From the NCBI RefSeq assembly GCF_025699485.1, contig NZ_JANUXN010000001.1, positions 62,001-126,000 of the forward strand: 64,000 bases of DNA. The letters run 5' to 3'. Below, piece after piece: positions 28,882 through 37,205 of this stretch (its first letter is position 1; each line of letters opens with the position of its first letter). The notes under the pieces were generated by a model, which was given only the letters and a program-made list of their open reading frames with translations, searched no databases and was not told the origin of the DNA. Source of the stretch: Thauera carbonicopians. GTDB taxonomy: Bacteria > Pseudomonadota > Gammaproteobacteria > Burkholderiales > Rhodocyclaceae. The translations under genes and the position numbers were made by a program.

Positions 28882-30819
28882 TCAACGGGTCAGTTGGGCG
28901 TAGAACATCGGCAGCCGGGCGGGCAACTCGTCGGGCTGGCGGATCACTGCATAGCCGCCGGGGCCGAACAGGTGCGGCAGGTAGCTGGCGCCTTCGCGGT
29001 CGATGGTGACGCAGAAGGGCACGATGCCGCGGCCGCGCGCCTCGATGACGGCGACGCGGGTGTCCTCGATGCCGTAGCGGCCGTCGTAGAGGTCGAGGTC
29101 GTTGGGTTTGCCGTCGGACAGGATCAGCAGCACGCGCCGGGCGGCGGCCTGCTTTTCGAGCACGCTGGTGGCGTGGCGGATCGCCGCGCCCAGGCGAGTG
29201 TAGTAGCCCGGCTTGATCGCCATGATGCGGCCGCGCGCGGCGTCGTCGAAACGCTGCGAGAAAGTCTTCAGGTGGTGGAAGCGGACGTTGCTGCGCTTGA
29301 CCGAGGAGAAGCCGCACAGCGCGAAGCGGTCGCCGGTGGCCGACAGCGCTTCACCGAACAGCAGCAGCGAATCGCGGATGACGTCGATGACGCGCGCTTC
29401 GGACGAGATCCAGGCGTCGGTGGACAGCGACAGATCGGCCAGCGCCAGGCAGGCGAGGTCGCGTTCGCGCTTTTCCAGCGACAGGTAGAGCTGGTCGGAT
29501 GGGTGCTGGCCGATGGCACGATCGGTGGCGGCGCGCACCACCGCGTCGAGATCGAGCTCGCTGCCGTCGATGCGGCCCTTGAGCCAGCGCCGGCCCGGCT
29601 GTAGCGCGGCGAACTGGCGATGCAGGTGGCGCGCGGTGCGATGAAGGTGGGGCGGCAGCGGCGTGGGCGCGGCACGTGGGTCATGTGGCGAGGCGGTGAA
29701 CTCCTGCAGGCGGACGTGGTCCTCGCGCAGCAGGCCCTTGCGGTAGTCCCATTCGGGCAGCGGAATGCCGTCGCCGAGAACGACGTCGTCCTCGGCGGCG
29801 GACGGCAGATCGAGGTCGAAGCGCACCTTGGAGGCGACACGCTCTTCGTCGCGCGACAGCGCGAGCTGTTCGAGGTTGGCGGCGGCGTCGGCGGCGTTGT
29901 CGTCGGGGTCGTCGTCGGTGCTGCGCTTGACCTTGAGGAATTCGGCCACCGACAGCAGGCTCTCGGCGCGGAAGATCATCAGCAGGCCGTGCTTTTCCTG
30001 CGGCTGGTCGACGCGCTCGACGCGGTGGGCCTGGCGTTCGGTTTCGCGCTCGTCGCGCTTGTTCTGCGCGTTGGCGCTGGCTTCGGCGCCGCGTCCGCCG
30101 CGGGCGGCGGCGGCCTCGCCGGGCATCAGGTCGCCCAGCCACAGCAGCACCGGCTGCTGCGGCATGCCCTTGGGCGGCAAGGGCGGCAGGACGGCGACGC
30201 TGCCGGGATGCTGCAGCGCCTGGCGAATCAGGTTCTCGCGTTCGGCTTCGGCCGGCGGCAGGCGGGCGGGCTCGATGCGCTGCTGGATGACTGCGGCCAC
30301 CAGGCGCTCGTAGCGCGGCTGCAGGCCGGGCCAGCGCAGCAGTGCGCGCAGCGTGGCGAGCTGGTTCAGGCGCAGTTCGAGCGTCGCCGCGTCGGCGCTG
30401 GCGCCTTCGGGCAGCGGTGCGAGCCGGGCCTGGGCCTCGGCCAGTGCGGCTTCGTCCTCGGCCCCGGCCGGCGCGCCGCTGGCAGCGGCGAGCGCGGCCA
30501 GCCACAGGTAGAGGTCACGGTTCAGGCTGCGCTCGGGCAGGGTGTCGAGCTCCATCGGCAGGCGCAGCGTGACGGCGTCCATGCGCGCACGGGCCGTGCG
30601 TTCGTCGCTGCCGGCGATGCGCGACAGCAGGCTGCGGCGCGCGCCATGGACGTCGGCGGTGGCGGCGGCGACACGCAGACCGGGGTCGCCGCCGAGGGCG
30701 CGGAAAAACACGCCGGTCATGCGTTCGATTTCCTTCAGCCTGACCACGGCCTGGGGAAAGTGGCCGCCCGCGGCGCGGGTGATGAAGCGGTGCCAGAGCT
30801 TGCCGACGGTTTCTTCCAT
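28882..30819 (-). CDS. norD: NorD, von Willebrand A-domain activator of nitric oxide reductase
   Basis: The 645-residue protein has an N-terminal region of unknown fold, an acidic and low-complexity middle (about 280-330), and a C-terminal VWA domain with a MIDAS motif (DLSLSTD, about residue 461). NorD works with the NorQ AAA+ ATPase to insert the non-heme iron into NorB and activate cNor. It starts 4 bp after the small membrane orf stop. Confidence 0.9.
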   Translation of the reverse strand: MEETVGKLWHRFITRAAGGHFPQAVVRLKEIERMTGVFFRALGGDPGLRVAAATADVHGARRSLLSRIAGSDERTARARMDAVTLRLPMELDTLPERSLNRDLYLWLAALAAASGAPAGAEDEAALAEAQARLAPLPEGASADAATLELRLNQLATLRALLRWPGLQPRYERLVAAVIQQRIEPARLPPAEAERENLIRQALQHPGSVAVLPPLPPKGMPQQPVLLWLGDLMPGEAAAARGGRGAEASANAQNKRDERETERQAHRVERVDQPQEKHGLLMIFRAESLLSVAEFLKVKRSTDDDPDDNAADAAANLEQLALSRDEERVASKVRFDLDLPSAAEDDVVLGDGIPLPEWDYRKGLLREDHVRLQEFTASPHDPRAAPTPLPPHLHRTARHLHRQFAALQPGRRWLKGRIDGSELDLDAVVRAATDRAIGQHPSDQLYLSLEKRERDLACLALADLSLSTDAWISSEARVIDVIRDSLLLFGEALSATGDRFALCGFSSVKRSNVRFHHLKTFSQRFDDAARGRIMAIKPGYYTRLGAAIRHATSVLEKQAAARRVLLILSDGKPNDLDLYDGRYGIEDTRVAVIEARGRGIVPFCVTIDREGASYLPHLFGPGGYAVIRQPDELPARLPMFYAQLTR

Positions 30820-30822
30820 GGT

Positions 30823-31239
30823 TCAGCGCTCCAGATCCTTTTCGCGCGGCCCGAAGATCGGATAGCGCCAGGGCCGGCCATTGACCGCACGCGACAGGCC
30901 GAGCACGCCGAGCAGGATCAGCCCGGAATGGACGAAGGTGAAGTAGAGCACACCGATCACCCACGACCACGGGTTGTCGAAGCCGCCGAGGACGAAGATG
31001 GCGACGCTCAGGCTCACCAGCAGGGTGCCGCCCCAGATGCAGGTCCAGCCGGTCTGGCGCAGGTGGTTGCGTACCAGCGGGTCGGGATGGTTCCGGTGCT
31101 TGATCCACAGGAACATCAGCGCCAGGAAGGCCAGGCCCGGCGCCAGCATCAGGTTGATCAGGAACAGTGCCTCCGCCGCGATGGCGAGGTGCGGGCCGGG
31201 GACGGCGTGGCGGAGCGGGTCGGGGCGTTCGGTCGACAT
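30823..31239 (-). CDS. Small membrane protein in the nor operon, unknown function
   Basis: The 138-residue product has three predicted membrane helices (about 18-45, 68-88 and 95-118) with a cytoplasmic loop carrying WIKHRNHPDPLVRNHLRQT. The pattern resembles Tic20/DUF4870-like small membrane proteins, but I am not sure of the family. Its position between norQ and norD, with gaps of only 11 and 3 bp, suggests a role in cNor assembly or membrane anchoring of the NorQD complex. That is inference. The ATG at 31239 is the only start that keeps all helices. Confidence 0.6.
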   Translation of the reverse strand: MSTERPDPLRHAVPGPHLAIAAEALFLINLMLAPGLAFLALMFLWIKHRNHPDPLVRNHLRQTGWTCIWGGTLLVSLSVAIFVLGGFDNPWSWVIGVLYFTFVHSGLILLGVLGLSRAVNGRPWRYPIFGPREKDLER

Positions 31240-31250
31240 GGCCGTTCGGG

Positions 31251-32063
31251 TCAGCGGCCGAAAGTGGCCGACACGACTTCCATCAGTGCCTCGGCGACTT
31301 CGCGGTCGTCGGTCAGGCTTTCGATGATGCCGACGCGGCAGGCGGCGACCGGGTCCATGCCGTCCTTGATCAGTAGTGCGGCATAGATCAGCAGCCGGGT
31401 GCTGGCGGCTTCCTCGAGGTCGCGGTCCTTCAGTGCGCGCAGCGCGCCGGCGATCGCCACCAGGCGGCGGGCGAGATCGGGCGGGCAGGCGGTCTCGCCG
31501 ATCAGGATCGCTTCTTCCTGCTCGGCGCGCGGGAAGTCGAAGCGCAGGCTGACGAAGCGCTGGCGGGTCGAGGGTTTCATGCCTTTCAGCAGGTTCTGGT
31601 AGCCGGGGTTGTAGGACACCACCAGCATGAAGCTGGGCGGCGCTTCGAGCAGTTCGCCGGTGCGGTCGATCGGCAGGATGCGGCGGTCGTCGGCCAGTGG
31701 GTGCAGCACCACCGTGGTGTCCTTGCGCGCCTCGACCACTTCGTCCAGGTAGCAGATGCCGCCTTCGCGCACCGCGCGGGTCAGCGGGCCGTCGCACCAT
31801 ACCGTCTTGCCGTCGCCGATCAGGTGGCGGCCGACGAGATCGGCGGCGGTGAGGTCGTCGTGGCAGGCCACGGTGTGCAGCGGCAGCCCCAGGCGGGCGG
31901 CCATGTGGGCGACGAAGCGGGTCTTGCCGCAGCCGGTGGGGCCCTTGATCAGCAGCGGCAGGCGGTTCTTCCAGGCGTGCTCGAACACTGCGACTTCGTC
32001 GCCGGCAGCTTGGTAGTAGGGGATGTCGAGCTGTTGCGTCTCGGCGCGGTTGTCCATGTTCAT
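31251..32063 (-). CDS. norQ: NorQ, AAA+ ATPase for nitric oxide reductase activation
   Basis: The 270-residue MoxR-type AAA+ ATPase has Walker A (GPTGCGKT, residues 41-48), Walker B (GGICYLDEVVEAR, about 102) and a sensor 1 region (SYNPGYQN). It partners NorD to load iron into NorB in the cytosol. The start ATG at 32063 overlaps the norF stop (ATGA). It is followed 11 bp later by the small membrane orf. Confidence 0.93.
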   Translation of the reverse strand: MNMDNRAETQQLDIPYYQAAGDEVAVFEHAWKNRLPLLIKGPTGCGKTRFVAHMAARLGLPLHTVACHDDLTAADLVGRHLIGDGKTVWCDGPLTRAVREGGICYLDEVVEARKDTTVVLHPLADDRRILPIDRTGELLEAPPSFMLVVSYNPGYQNLLKGMKPSTRQRFVSLRFDFPRAEQEEAILIGETACPPDLARRLVAIAGALRALKDRDLEEAASTRLLIYAALLIKDGMDPVAACRVGIIESLTDDREVAEALMEVVSATFGR

Positions 32064-32341
32064 TGCGGCATTCCTTTGATGTATGCGATGGCGATGACCA
32101 CCCAGACGAGGATCATCCAGCCCAGCGTCAGCATGCGCCACAGCGCCGGTGCATGTCTCAGGGCCATGAAGTCGAGGATGATGACCGCGCCCTTCCAGAA
32201 CGAGATCGCGGCCAGCGCGGCGATCGCGCCCTTGCCGGTGGCGCCCAGCGCGCCCATGCCCCAGGTCAGCAGCGTGGCGACGATCAGCGTCGCCCACAGC
32301 AGGGTGGCGCGTCGCGGCGTGCCATGTACGTCGGAGCTCAT
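32060..32341 (-). CDS. norF: NorF-like subunit IV-type membrane protein
   Basis: The 93-residue protein has two to three membrane helices with the pattern of NorF/cytochrome oxidase subunit IV-like proteins (SFWKGAVIILDFMALRHAP, about residue 48). NorE and NorF are accessory membrane proteins that increase cNor activity. An ATG at 32365 is possible, but GAGGAGGAG lies just before 32341 and supports the shorter start. It overlaps norQ by ATGA and follows norE by 10 bp. Confidence 0.82.
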   Translation of the reverse strand: MSSDVHGTPRRATLLWATLIVATLLTWGMGALGATGKGAIAALAAISFWKGAVIILDFMALRHAPALWRMLTLGWMILVWVVIAIAYIKGMPQ

Positions 32342-32351
32342 CTTCTCCTCC

Positions 32352-32954
32352 TCAGTGGATGACATAGACCAGCGGGAACAGGATCAGCCACACCAGATCG
32401 ACCATGTGCCAGTAGGCGGCGCCGGTCTCGATGCCGTTCATCTCGCCCGGCCGATAGCGGCCCTGGCGTGCGCCGTTCCACATCGCGACCAGGATCACCA
32501 TGCCGAGGATCACGTGCATGAAGTGGAAGAAGGTCAGCGACAGGTAGAACATGTGGAAGGGGCTGCTCGACAGGCTGATGTTGTGCTCGAAGGCCGCCGC
32601 GTATTCGAACATCTTGACCACCAGGAAACCGGCGCCGCAGGCGATCGCGGCCAGCAGCCAGCGCGCGCAGGGCTGCGACAGGCTGTGCTCGGCGGCCTGC
32701 ACCGCGCGCACGACGAAATAGCTGGCGGTGAGCAGCAGCACGGTGTTGAGCGCGCCGGCGTTGCGGTTCAGTGCCGCCTGTTCGGCGTCGAACAGTTCGA
32801 TGTTGTTGGCACGGGTGAAGGCGTAGGCGGCGAAGAACACGCCGAAGGCCAGCAGTTCGGCGAGGATGAAGAACCAGATCGCCAGGTCGCCCGCGAGCCG
32901 GGGGCCGGTGTCGTCCGGGGGTGTTGCAATGGCGGGTAAAGTGTCCTGTTCCAT
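32352..32954 (-). CDS. norE: NorE, cytochrome c oxidase subunit III-like protein
   Basis: The 200-residue membrane protein has five predicted helices and subunit III-like motifs: DLAIWFFILAELLAFGVFF (about residue 23) and FYLSLTFFHFMHVILGM (about 134). This is the NorE family found beside norCB in denitrifiers. It heads the norE-F-Q-orf-D-dnr unit. No Shine-Dalgarno sequence is visible before the ATG at 32954, and the predicted transcription start abuts it (see the promoter entry). Confidence 0.88.
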   Translation of the reverse strand: MEQDTLPAIATPPDDTGPRLAGDLAIWFFILAELLAFGVFFAAYAFTRANNIELFDAEQAALNRNAGALNTVLLLTASYFVVRAVQAAEHSLSQPCARWLLAAIACGAGFLVVKMFEYAAAFEHNISLSSSPFHMFYLSLTFFHFMHVILGMVILVAMWNGARQGRYRPGEMNGIETGAAYWHMVDLVWLILFPLVYVIH

Positions 32955-32961
32955 GCATCGA

Positions 32962-33003
32962 AGTCTAGGCAGCGGGGCATGGAATTAACTTGATCGTGGT
33001 TAA
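32962..33003 (-). promoter_or_regulatory. FNR/DNR-like box and -10 element before norE
   Basis: On the minus strand, TTAAC-CACG-ATCAA (33003-32990) has one perfect and one degenerate half-site. A -10-like TAGACT (32967-32962) places the box at -41.5 of a start predicted at about 32955, one base from the norE ATG. The box overlaps the epd stop codon. It is weaker than the nirJ and norC sites, but the geometry is the same. Confidence 0.45.
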
Positions 33004-34079
33004 CTGAGCTTTTCCGCACGGAATTCGGCCGCACTGCCCAGCCAATACCGCGTCACGTCCGCCATGCGGTTGGCAAAGCCCCATTCGTTGTCGAACCATA
33101 CCACCAGGTTGACGAGCCGCGGTCCGATCATGCGGGTCTGGCCGCCGTCGACGATCGCCGAATGCGGGTCGTGGTTGAAGTCGATCGAGGCGTGGGGGTC
33201 GTCCGACCATGCCAGCAGTCCGCGCCACGCGCCTTCGGCGGCGGCGCGCAGCAGATGGTTGATCTGCGTTGCGTCGGTATCGCCGGCGAGCTGCAGCACC
33301 ATGTCGATGGCCGAGACGTTGTGCGTCGGCACGCGAATGGCCTTGGCCTGCACCTTGCCGGCGAGCTCGGGCAGCAGGCGCTCGACGCCGCGCGCCAGGC
33401 CGGTCGACACCGGGATGATCGACTGCATCGCCGAGCGCGTGCGGCGCAGGTCGGCGTGGTGGTAGCCGTCGATCAGCGGCTGGTCGTTCATTGCCGAATG
33501 CAGCGTGGTCAGCAGCACGTTCTCGAGGCCGAGTTCGCGATGCAGCAGGGCCAGCACCGGCACTGCGGCATTGGTGGTGCATGACGCGTTCGATACCAGC
33601 CGGGCATCGGCGCGCAGGCTGTCGTCGTTGATGCCGTGCACGATGGTGGCGTCGACGTCCTCGGCGCTGTTGCCCGGCTGCGACAGCAGCAGGCGCGGGC
33701 AGCCCGCATGCAGGAAGCGTTCGAGCTCGGCGCGGCTGCCGTATTGCCCGGAGCATTCGACCACCAGGTCGATACCCCCGGCCGTCCAGTCGACCGCTTC
33801 GGGCGTGCTCGCATGCGAGACCGCGATGGCCTGGCCGTCGATCAGCAACCGGCCGTCGCGCGTCTCGACCCGGCCGGGAAAGCGGCCGTGGGTGGAATCG
33901 AAACGGGTCAGGTAGGCGATGCTCGCCAGGTCCGCCGGCTCGTTGATCGCCACCACCCGGAACTGCTGCGCCAGCCCGGCCTCGTGCAGCGCACGCAGGT
34001 AGCAGCGACCGATGCGGCCGTAGCCGTTGATGGCGATGCGTTGCGGGCGGGGCGGGGCGAGGGGCTGGGTGCGTGACAC
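33000..34079 (-). CDS. epd: Erythrose-4-phosphate dehydrogenase (GapA-like family)
   Basis: The 359-residue enzyme has the NAD-binding INGYGRIGRCYLRAL (about residue 17), the catalytic Cys167 in SNASCTTNA, and the Epd-type LTTLHSAMNDQPLIDGYH (the glycolytic enzyme has a different HAYTNDQ segment). FNHDPHSAIVDGGQTR near the C-terminus is also typical of Epd. It oxidises erythrose 4-phosphate for pyridoxal phosphate synthesis. The start is a GTG at 34079 with GGAAG upstream; the frame stays open to 34241 but overlaps the next gene's promoter. It lies directly upstream of norE on the same strand. Confidence 0.85.
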   Translation of the reverse strand: MSRTQPLAPPRPQRIAINGYGRIGRCYLRALHEAGLAQQFRVVAINEPADLASIAYLTRFDSTHGRFPGRVETRDGRLLIDGQAIAVSHASTPEAVDWTAGGIDLVVECSGQYGSRAELERFLHAGCPRLLLSQPGNSAEDVDATIVHGINDDSLRADARLVSNASCTTNAAVPVLALLHRELGLENVLLTTLHSAMNDQPLIDGYHHADLRRTRSAMQSIIPVSTGLARGVERLLPELAGKVQAKAIRVPTHNVSAIDMVLQLAGDTDATQINHLLRAAAEGAWRGLLAWSDDPHASIDFNHDPHSAIVDGGQTRMIGPRLVNLVVWFDNEWGFANRMADVTRYWLGSAAEFRAEKLS

Positions 34080-34215
34080 GGCGGCTTCCGGTGTTCGGGT
34101 CGGGAAAAACGGGATTCTAATGGGTGATGGCCCTGTGCCGGAATTCGTGCAGGGCAGGAGCAGGCTTGCTGCGGTTTCAAGACTATTTATTTGATTCTCG
34201 TTTTTATTAGTACAA

Positions 34216-34230
34216 TGAGAACCGTTTTCA
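34216..34230. promoter_or_regulatory. Fur box before the siderophore receptor gene
   Basis: TGAGAAC-C-GTTTTCA (34216-34230) is an inverted repeat with 7-base arms and a 1-base centre, closely matching the 7-1-7 Fur pattern TGAGAAT-N-ATTCTCA (12 of 14). It sits in an AT-rich stretch with a -10-like TACAAT (34211-34216), 34 bp before the ATG. Binding by Fur under iron sufficiency would block transcription. Confidence 0.7.
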
Positions 34231-34263
34231 TTAAAATTCATCGCCTGTTCTCATGAGGAAACC

Positions 34264-36483
34264 ATGAAGGCCCGCATCGCAAGTTTGAAGAGGAAAACCG
34301 TATGCCTGGCCATCCTGTCGGCCATGCCCGCACTGGCAGCCGCACAGGAAAGCCGGCAGGCGTCCGCAGACGACGGGCTGGCACCCACGGTGTTGAAGGC
34401 GGTTACCGTCGATGCCTACCGAACGGCGGAAACGACGTCGGGTGCAACCAAGACCGATACGCCGGTTGCCGAAACGGCACAGTCGGTATCGGTGATCGTG
34501 CGTGACGAACTCGACGCGCGCGGAGTGCAGAACCTCAACGACGCGATGCGCTACGTCGCCGGGGTCGCGCTCGAAAGCTCCGGCATCGACAATCGCGTCG
34601 ATGATTTCAGCATCCGCGGCTTCGATGCCGGCAGCTGGAGCAACAACGTGACCGTCGACGGCATGCGGGCGCCGCAGGGCAGCCAGTGGAACCGGACGAT
34701 GGTCGATAGCTGGAACCTGGAGCGCGTCGAAGTCCTCAAGGGGCCGTCGGCGGTGATGTATGGCCAGGTGGCACCGGGAGGCATGGTCAACCAGGTGAGC
34801 AAGATGCCGTCGGCCGACCGTGAGCGGCTCCTGCGGCTCGGCATCAACGGCCATGGCCAGTTCAACACTGCCTTCGATGTCGGCGGCGGCAGCGAGGACG
34901 ACCGCCATCTGTTCCGTCTGGTCGGGCTGTACCGCAAGGGCGATACCCAGATCAAGCACACGCCGGAAGAGCATTACTTCATCGCGCCGAGCTACAGCTT
35001 GCAGATCTCCGACGCGACGAAGCTGACGCTGCTGGGCCTGTACCAGCGCGACGACGGCGGTTCGACCTACCAGTTTCTGCCAATGGACGGAACGCTCGTC
35101 GCGACGCCGTTCGGGCGGATGAAGAACACCACCTTCATCGGCGAGCCGCACTGGAATACCTATGATCGTACGATCTGGACTGCCGGCTATGTCTTCGAGC
35201 ACGCATTCGACGACAACTGGAAGTTCAGCCAGAGTGCGCGCGTGACGGACGTGGAGTCCCTGTTCCGTACGGTGGTCACCAGCGGCGCATTGAATGCCGA
35301 TGGCCGCACCCAGAACCGCCGCGCAGTATGGGGTGAGGGCGATTCCAGGGGTTATACCGTGGATACGCGCCTGACCGGCAAATTTGCCACCGGCGCGGTT
35401 GCACACACCTTGCTCGCCGGGCTGGATTGGCAGAAGGCGGATTGGACCGGTGCGCGCGGCGCGATGATCAGCCCTCCGCCCATCGATATCTTCAACCCGG
35501 TGTACGGCGGCTTCAGGCCGACCACCACCAGTATCAACTACAGCGGCGGCAAGAACGAGCAGACCGGGGTCTATCTGCAGGATCAGATGGCCATCGACAA
35601 GTGGCGGCTGACCTTGGGTGGCCGCTACGACTGGACCGAGGATGACACCTACTCACAGTCCTATTCTGCCATTTCCGGTGTCTACGGCGCCCGCAGCCCG
35701 AGCAGGGTGAAGAACGAAGCCTTCACCCGCAATGCCGGAATCCTCTATGTTTCCGATCTGGGCCTGTCGCCTTATCTCAGCTATGCCGAGTCGTTCCAGC
35801 CGGCCGGCAGCAATACCAGCATGAGCTTCACCGACAAACCCTTCGATCCGGTGACGGGCAAGCAATGGGAATTCGGCATCAAGTACCAGCCGGCGAACCA
35901 TGATGGTCTCGTCACCGTGTCCATCTACGACCTGCGCCAGCAGGACATCCTGGTCAACGACCCCGATCCTGCCCATAACACATGCGGTTCGAACGGAACC
36001 AGCCAGTGCCAGGTCCAGGATGGCGAGAGCCGGGTGACGGGCGTGGAGGTCGAAGGCCGGATCACGCTGCAGAAGGGATTGAGCGTGATTGGCGCGGTGT
36101 CATGGATGGATTCGGAGATCACCCGCAGCACGGCGGGCCTGAAGGGCAAGGAGCTTGCACGCGTGCCGGAGAAAACCGTGTCGCTGTGGGCCGACTACAC
36201 TTTCCTCGGCGGAGACCTGGCTGGCCTGAGCCTGGCGGCCGGGGTGCGCTACAACGGCAGAAGCTACGGCGACAGTGCCAATCTCTACGAGATTCCGTCC
36301 TTCACGCTCTATGATGCGGCAATCCGCTACATCATCGGCCGCGACAGCAGCACGCCCGTCCAGCTTGCGCTCAATGTCGGCAATCTGACGGACAAGCGCT
36401 ACGTTTCCACCTGCGGCGGCGTTTCTTCATGCTTCTACGGGACCGGTCGCACCGTCAACGCGACCGCGACCTTCAGTTGGTGA
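34264..36483 (+). CDS. TonB-dependent siderophore receptor
   Basis: The 739-residue protein has a signal peptide (cleavage near AAAQ), an N-terminal plug with the TonB-box region and PVAETAQSVSVIVRDEL, and a long beta-barrel ending in aromatic TATFSW. The plug motif LNDAMRYVAGVALESSG and the VEVLKGPSAVMYGQVAPGG block are typical of ferrichrome/ferric-siderophore receptors. It imports ferric siderophore across the outer membrane with TonB energy. A Fur box precedes it; AGGAAA lies before the ATG. Which siderophore it binds cannot be told. Confidence 0.93.
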   Translation: MKARIASLKRKTVCLAILSAMPALAAAQESRQASADDGLAPTVLKAVTVDAYRTAETTSGATKTDTPVAETAQSVSVIVRDELDARGVQNLNDAMRYVAGVALESSGIDNRVDDFSIRGFDAGSWSNNVTVDGMRAPQGSQWNRTMVDSWNLERVEVLKGPSAVMYGQVAPGGMVNQVSKMPSADRERLLRLGINGHGQFNTAFDVGGGSEDDRHLFRLVGLYRKGDTQIKHTPEEHYFIAPSYSLQISDATKLTLLGLYQRDDGGSTYQFLPMDGTLVATPFGRMKNTTFIGEPHWNTYDRTIWTAGYVFEHAFDDNWKFSQSARVTDVESLFRTVVTSGALNADGRTQNRRAVWGEGDSRGYTVDTRLTGKFATGAVAHTLLAGLDWQKADWTGARGAMISPPPIDIFNPVYGGFRPTTTSINYSGGKNEQTGVYLQDQMAIDKWRLTLGGRYDWTEDDTYSQSYSAISGVYGARSPSRVKNEAFTRNAGILYVSDLGLSPYLSYAESFQPAGSNTSMSFTDKPFDPVTGKQWEFGIKYQPANHDGLVTVSIYDLRQQDILVNDPDPAHNTCGSNGTSQCQVQDGESRVTGVEVEGRITLQKGLSVIGAVSWMDSEITRSTAGLKGKELARVPEKTVSLWADYTFLGGDLAGLSLAAGVRYNGRSYGDSANLYEIPSFTLYDAAIRYIIGRDSSTPVQLALNVGNLTDKRYVSTCGGVSSCFYGTGRTVNATATFSW

Positions 36484-36496
36484 GTCCGTGGCGGCA

Positions 36497-36518
36497 GGTC
36501 CGCCCGCCGGGGCGGACC
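36497..36518. terminator. GC-rich stem-loop after the receptor gene
   Basis: GGTCCGCC / GGCGGACC (36497-36504 and 36511-36518, loop CGCCGG) forms an 8-bp perfect stem 13 bp after the receptor stop. There is no T-run, so it may attenuate rather than fully terminate transcription into the downstream membrane genes. Confidence 0.4.
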
Positions 36519-36609
36519 GCGTCATGGCATACCTTGTGGGCAGTGACGCAGGCGGGGGCGGCAGTGATGATTCCCGCTGCGGCCGTATCTTTCGAATGAG
36601 ATCAGTACG

Positions 36610-36888
36610 ATGAATGCGTGGATGGTCCTGCTTTCGGCGCTGTCCGGTGTGGCGGGTGCATGGCTGCTCTATCTGGCATCGCCGCAGCAATTGTGGCTGG
36701 CACGCCGACCCTCTCCCCGTGGCCTTGCCTGGCTCGGCAGCGGTTGCCTGCTGCTGTCCCTGGCGCTGCTGCTGTCGATGATGGGGGCGATGGCCGCGGT
36801 GGCGAGCTGGATGGTGCTGGCGATGCTGGTATGGACGGCGGCTCCGTTCGTCGCTGCATGGCGGGCACGGCAGCGGAGGTCGTCGTGA
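36610..36888 (+). CDS. DUF3325-like small membrane protein
   Basis: The 92-residue protein has three predicted helices and the pattern LYLASPQQLWLARRPSPRGL of DUF3325 proteins, which sit next to siderophore receptors and PepSY proteins. Function is unknown. It overlaps the next gene at its stop (GTGA). A purine-rich sequence lies just before the ATG. Confidence 0.7.
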   Translation: MNAWMVLLSALSGVAGAWLLYLASPQQLWLARRPSPRGLAWLGSGCLLLSLALLLSMMGAMAAVASWMVLAMLVWTAAPFVAAWRARQRRSS

Positions 36889-37202
36889 GCGGGAAGGCGG
36901 CGACGGGGAATGTGCGGCGGCTCGAGAGCCGCCACTGGTTCGGCAAGAGCTGTGCCGGCGTGCTGCTCGGTTTCGGCCTGGCGGTGGCGCTTTCCGGCCT
37001 GTTTGCCTGGCTCGGCCCGGGAGGCATCGAGGGCGGAGGCGGCAAGACGCAATTCAACATGTGGCTGATCGCGCCGATCTGGGCAGGTGTGCTGTCCTTC
37101 GTATTCCTGTTTCGCGACAGCCTGCGTGCATGGCTGTGGCTGGGCGCGGCAAATCTGGCTGCTTTCGGCCTGCTGGGCGCGCTGCGGCTGGGCATGGGTT
37201 GA
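36885..37202 (+). CDS. DUF3649-like small membrane protein
   Basis: The 105-residue protein has three membrane helices and the DUF3649 style (SRHWFGKSCAGVLLGFGLAV, then IWAGVLSFVFLFRDSLRAW). The GTG start at 36885 has GGAGG five bases upstream and overlaps the preceding stop. It ends 3 bp before the PepSY gene. DUF3649 genes accompany siderophore uptake loci in proteobacteria. Confidence 0.7.
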   Translation: MSGKAATGNVRRLESRHWFGKSCAGVLLGFGLAVALSGLFAWLGPGGIEGGGGKTQFNMWLIAPIWAGVLSFVFLFRDSLRAWLWLGAANLAAFGLLGALRLGMG

Positions 37203-37205
37203 GCA

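Noticed and set aside
33000-34079. Glycolytic glyceraldehyde-3-phosphate dehydrogenase
   Set aside because: The HSAMNDQ and FNHDPHSAIVDG segments are those of Epd, not of the glycolytic enzyme.
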